Shown: piece after piece, positions 63,702-64,000 of the stretch
Layout: every line of letters begins with the position of its first letter
Numbering within the stretch: the stretch's first letter is position 1
Assembly (NCBI GenBank): GCA_006969905.1
Contig: CP030887.1
Span: 2,592,730 to 2,656,729 of the forward strand
Source: Balneolaceae bacterium
GTDB taxonomy: Bacteria > Bacteroidota > Rhodothermia > Balneolales > Balneolaceae
Direction of reading: 5' to 3'
Length of the DNA: 64,000 nucleotides
Program-made: the position numbers and the translations under genes
The notes under the pieces: generated by a model
The model's database searches: none
Told to the model about the DNA's origin: nothing
The model's input: the letters and a program-made list of their open reading frames with translations, nothing else

Positions 63702-64000
63702 TCATTCCGCTGAAATTACAGGTGCCTTTCCTATAAGATCATCCCTTTTTAATGCTTCAACCATAAAACGGGCTACGCTTAACCGGCTGATGAGCAACTT
63801 CGGAACAGGTTTATTCTCATAGCTTTCTATAATCTTTTGCTTCTTTTTTGAATTGGTTAACCCGGAAGGGCGTACAATAGTCCAGTCTAGATCAGATTTT
63901 CTTAGGAGTTCTTCCTGCCGTTCATGGTCTTTGTATGCAACCCCAATATTACTGTTATCTATAAACCACTGGAACCATCCAGGCAGATCATCTTTGGTTT
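63702..64000 (-). CDS. NAD(P)-binding (NmrA/SDR_a5-like) protein, C-terminal part
   Basis: The last 98 codons of a gene that runs past the window edge; the stop TGA is at 63704-63702 on the minus strand. The tail contains YKDHERQEELLRKSDLDWTI, VRPSGLTN and LISRLSVARFMVEALKRDDL, the substrate-side pattern of atypical SDR NAD(P)-binding proteins. The cofactor-binding N-terminus lies outside. This reading was translated by hand from the sequence. It is convergent with the O-methyltransferase (12 bases between stops). Confidence 0.7.
   Translation of the reverse strand, partial: TKDDLPGWFQWFIDNSNIGVAYKDHERQEELLRKSDLDWTIVRPSGLTNSKKKQKIIESYENKPVPKLLISRLSVARFMVEALKRDDLIGKAPVISAE

Overview
The window reads as a chromosomal segment of a Bacteroidota-related marine heterotroph, most likely Balneolota/Rhodothermota (a Balneola- or Gracilimonas-like genome). 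This is inferred from the gene set: a GWxTD-domain protein, a DUF2795 protein, a monomeric NADP isocitrate dehydrogenase, a two-subunit 2-oxoacid:acceptor oxidoreductase, HPr kinase beside a hibernation factor and XerC, and carotenoid glycoside-ester type genes. No rRNA or tRNA gene, CRISPR array, transposase or prophage was recognised. Genes are densely packed, many overlapping by 1-20 bases. Most long intergenic gaps are filled by short dispersed palindromic repeats.

Region by region. 1-6.3 kb: a cut-off beta-propeller gene, a glycosyltransferase with an HEAGH membrane protein, a phosphodiesterase, a serine hydrolase and a metallo-beta-lactamase-fold hydrolase, separated by repeats. 6.3-8.9 kb is the accessory spot. 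A GC-rich DsbA-like gene sits between two near-identical ~100-bp direct repeats. Next to it are two AT-rich genes with the full architecture of integron gene cassettes: a folded attC site, stop codons inside the R'' core sites, and matching R'/R'' extensions. No integrase lies nearby. 8.9-20.3 kb: a carotenoid desaturase, a THUMP-like methyltransferase, transport proteins, rlmD, a cNMP-binding protein and a BamA/TamA-type protein. 20.4-26.4 kb: a tightly coupled run tatA-gatA-SDR-M28-prmA-ppx, then an ECF sigma factor. 26.4-32 kb: queG, ftsE, a methyltransferase, pdxA and a GWxTD protein on the minus strand. 32-41 kb: acyl-CoA carboxylase, isocitrate dehydrogenase, mutL (with a one-base frameshift) and a bacterial homologue of the tRNA-queuosine mannosyltransferase. 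41.5-50.7 kb: dnaB, a family-4 uracil-DNA glycosylase lacking most Fe-S ligands, mtaB, a CPA2 antiporter and korAB. 51-60 kb: bioB, a response regulator, trmH preceded by a strong terminator, peptidases, hprK, hpf and xerC. 60-64 kb: a glycosyltransferase, CrtC-like hydratase and acyltransferase group likely to decorate carotenoids, an O-methyltransferase and a cut-off NAD(P)-binding protein.

Functional themes are tRNA/rRNA modification (rlmD, queG, a queuosine mannosyltransferase homologue, mtaB, trmH, prmA and an uncharacterised methyltransferase), DNA maintenance (mutL, dnaB, UDG, xerC), central carbon metabolism (icd, korAB, acyl-CoA carboxylase) and carotenoid modification (8.9 kb and 60-63 kb). 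The most unusual features are the integrase-less cassette pair, the queuosine mannosyltransferase homologue, the cysteine-poor uracil-DNA glycosylase, the mutL frameshift and the repeat-flanked GC-rich gene.
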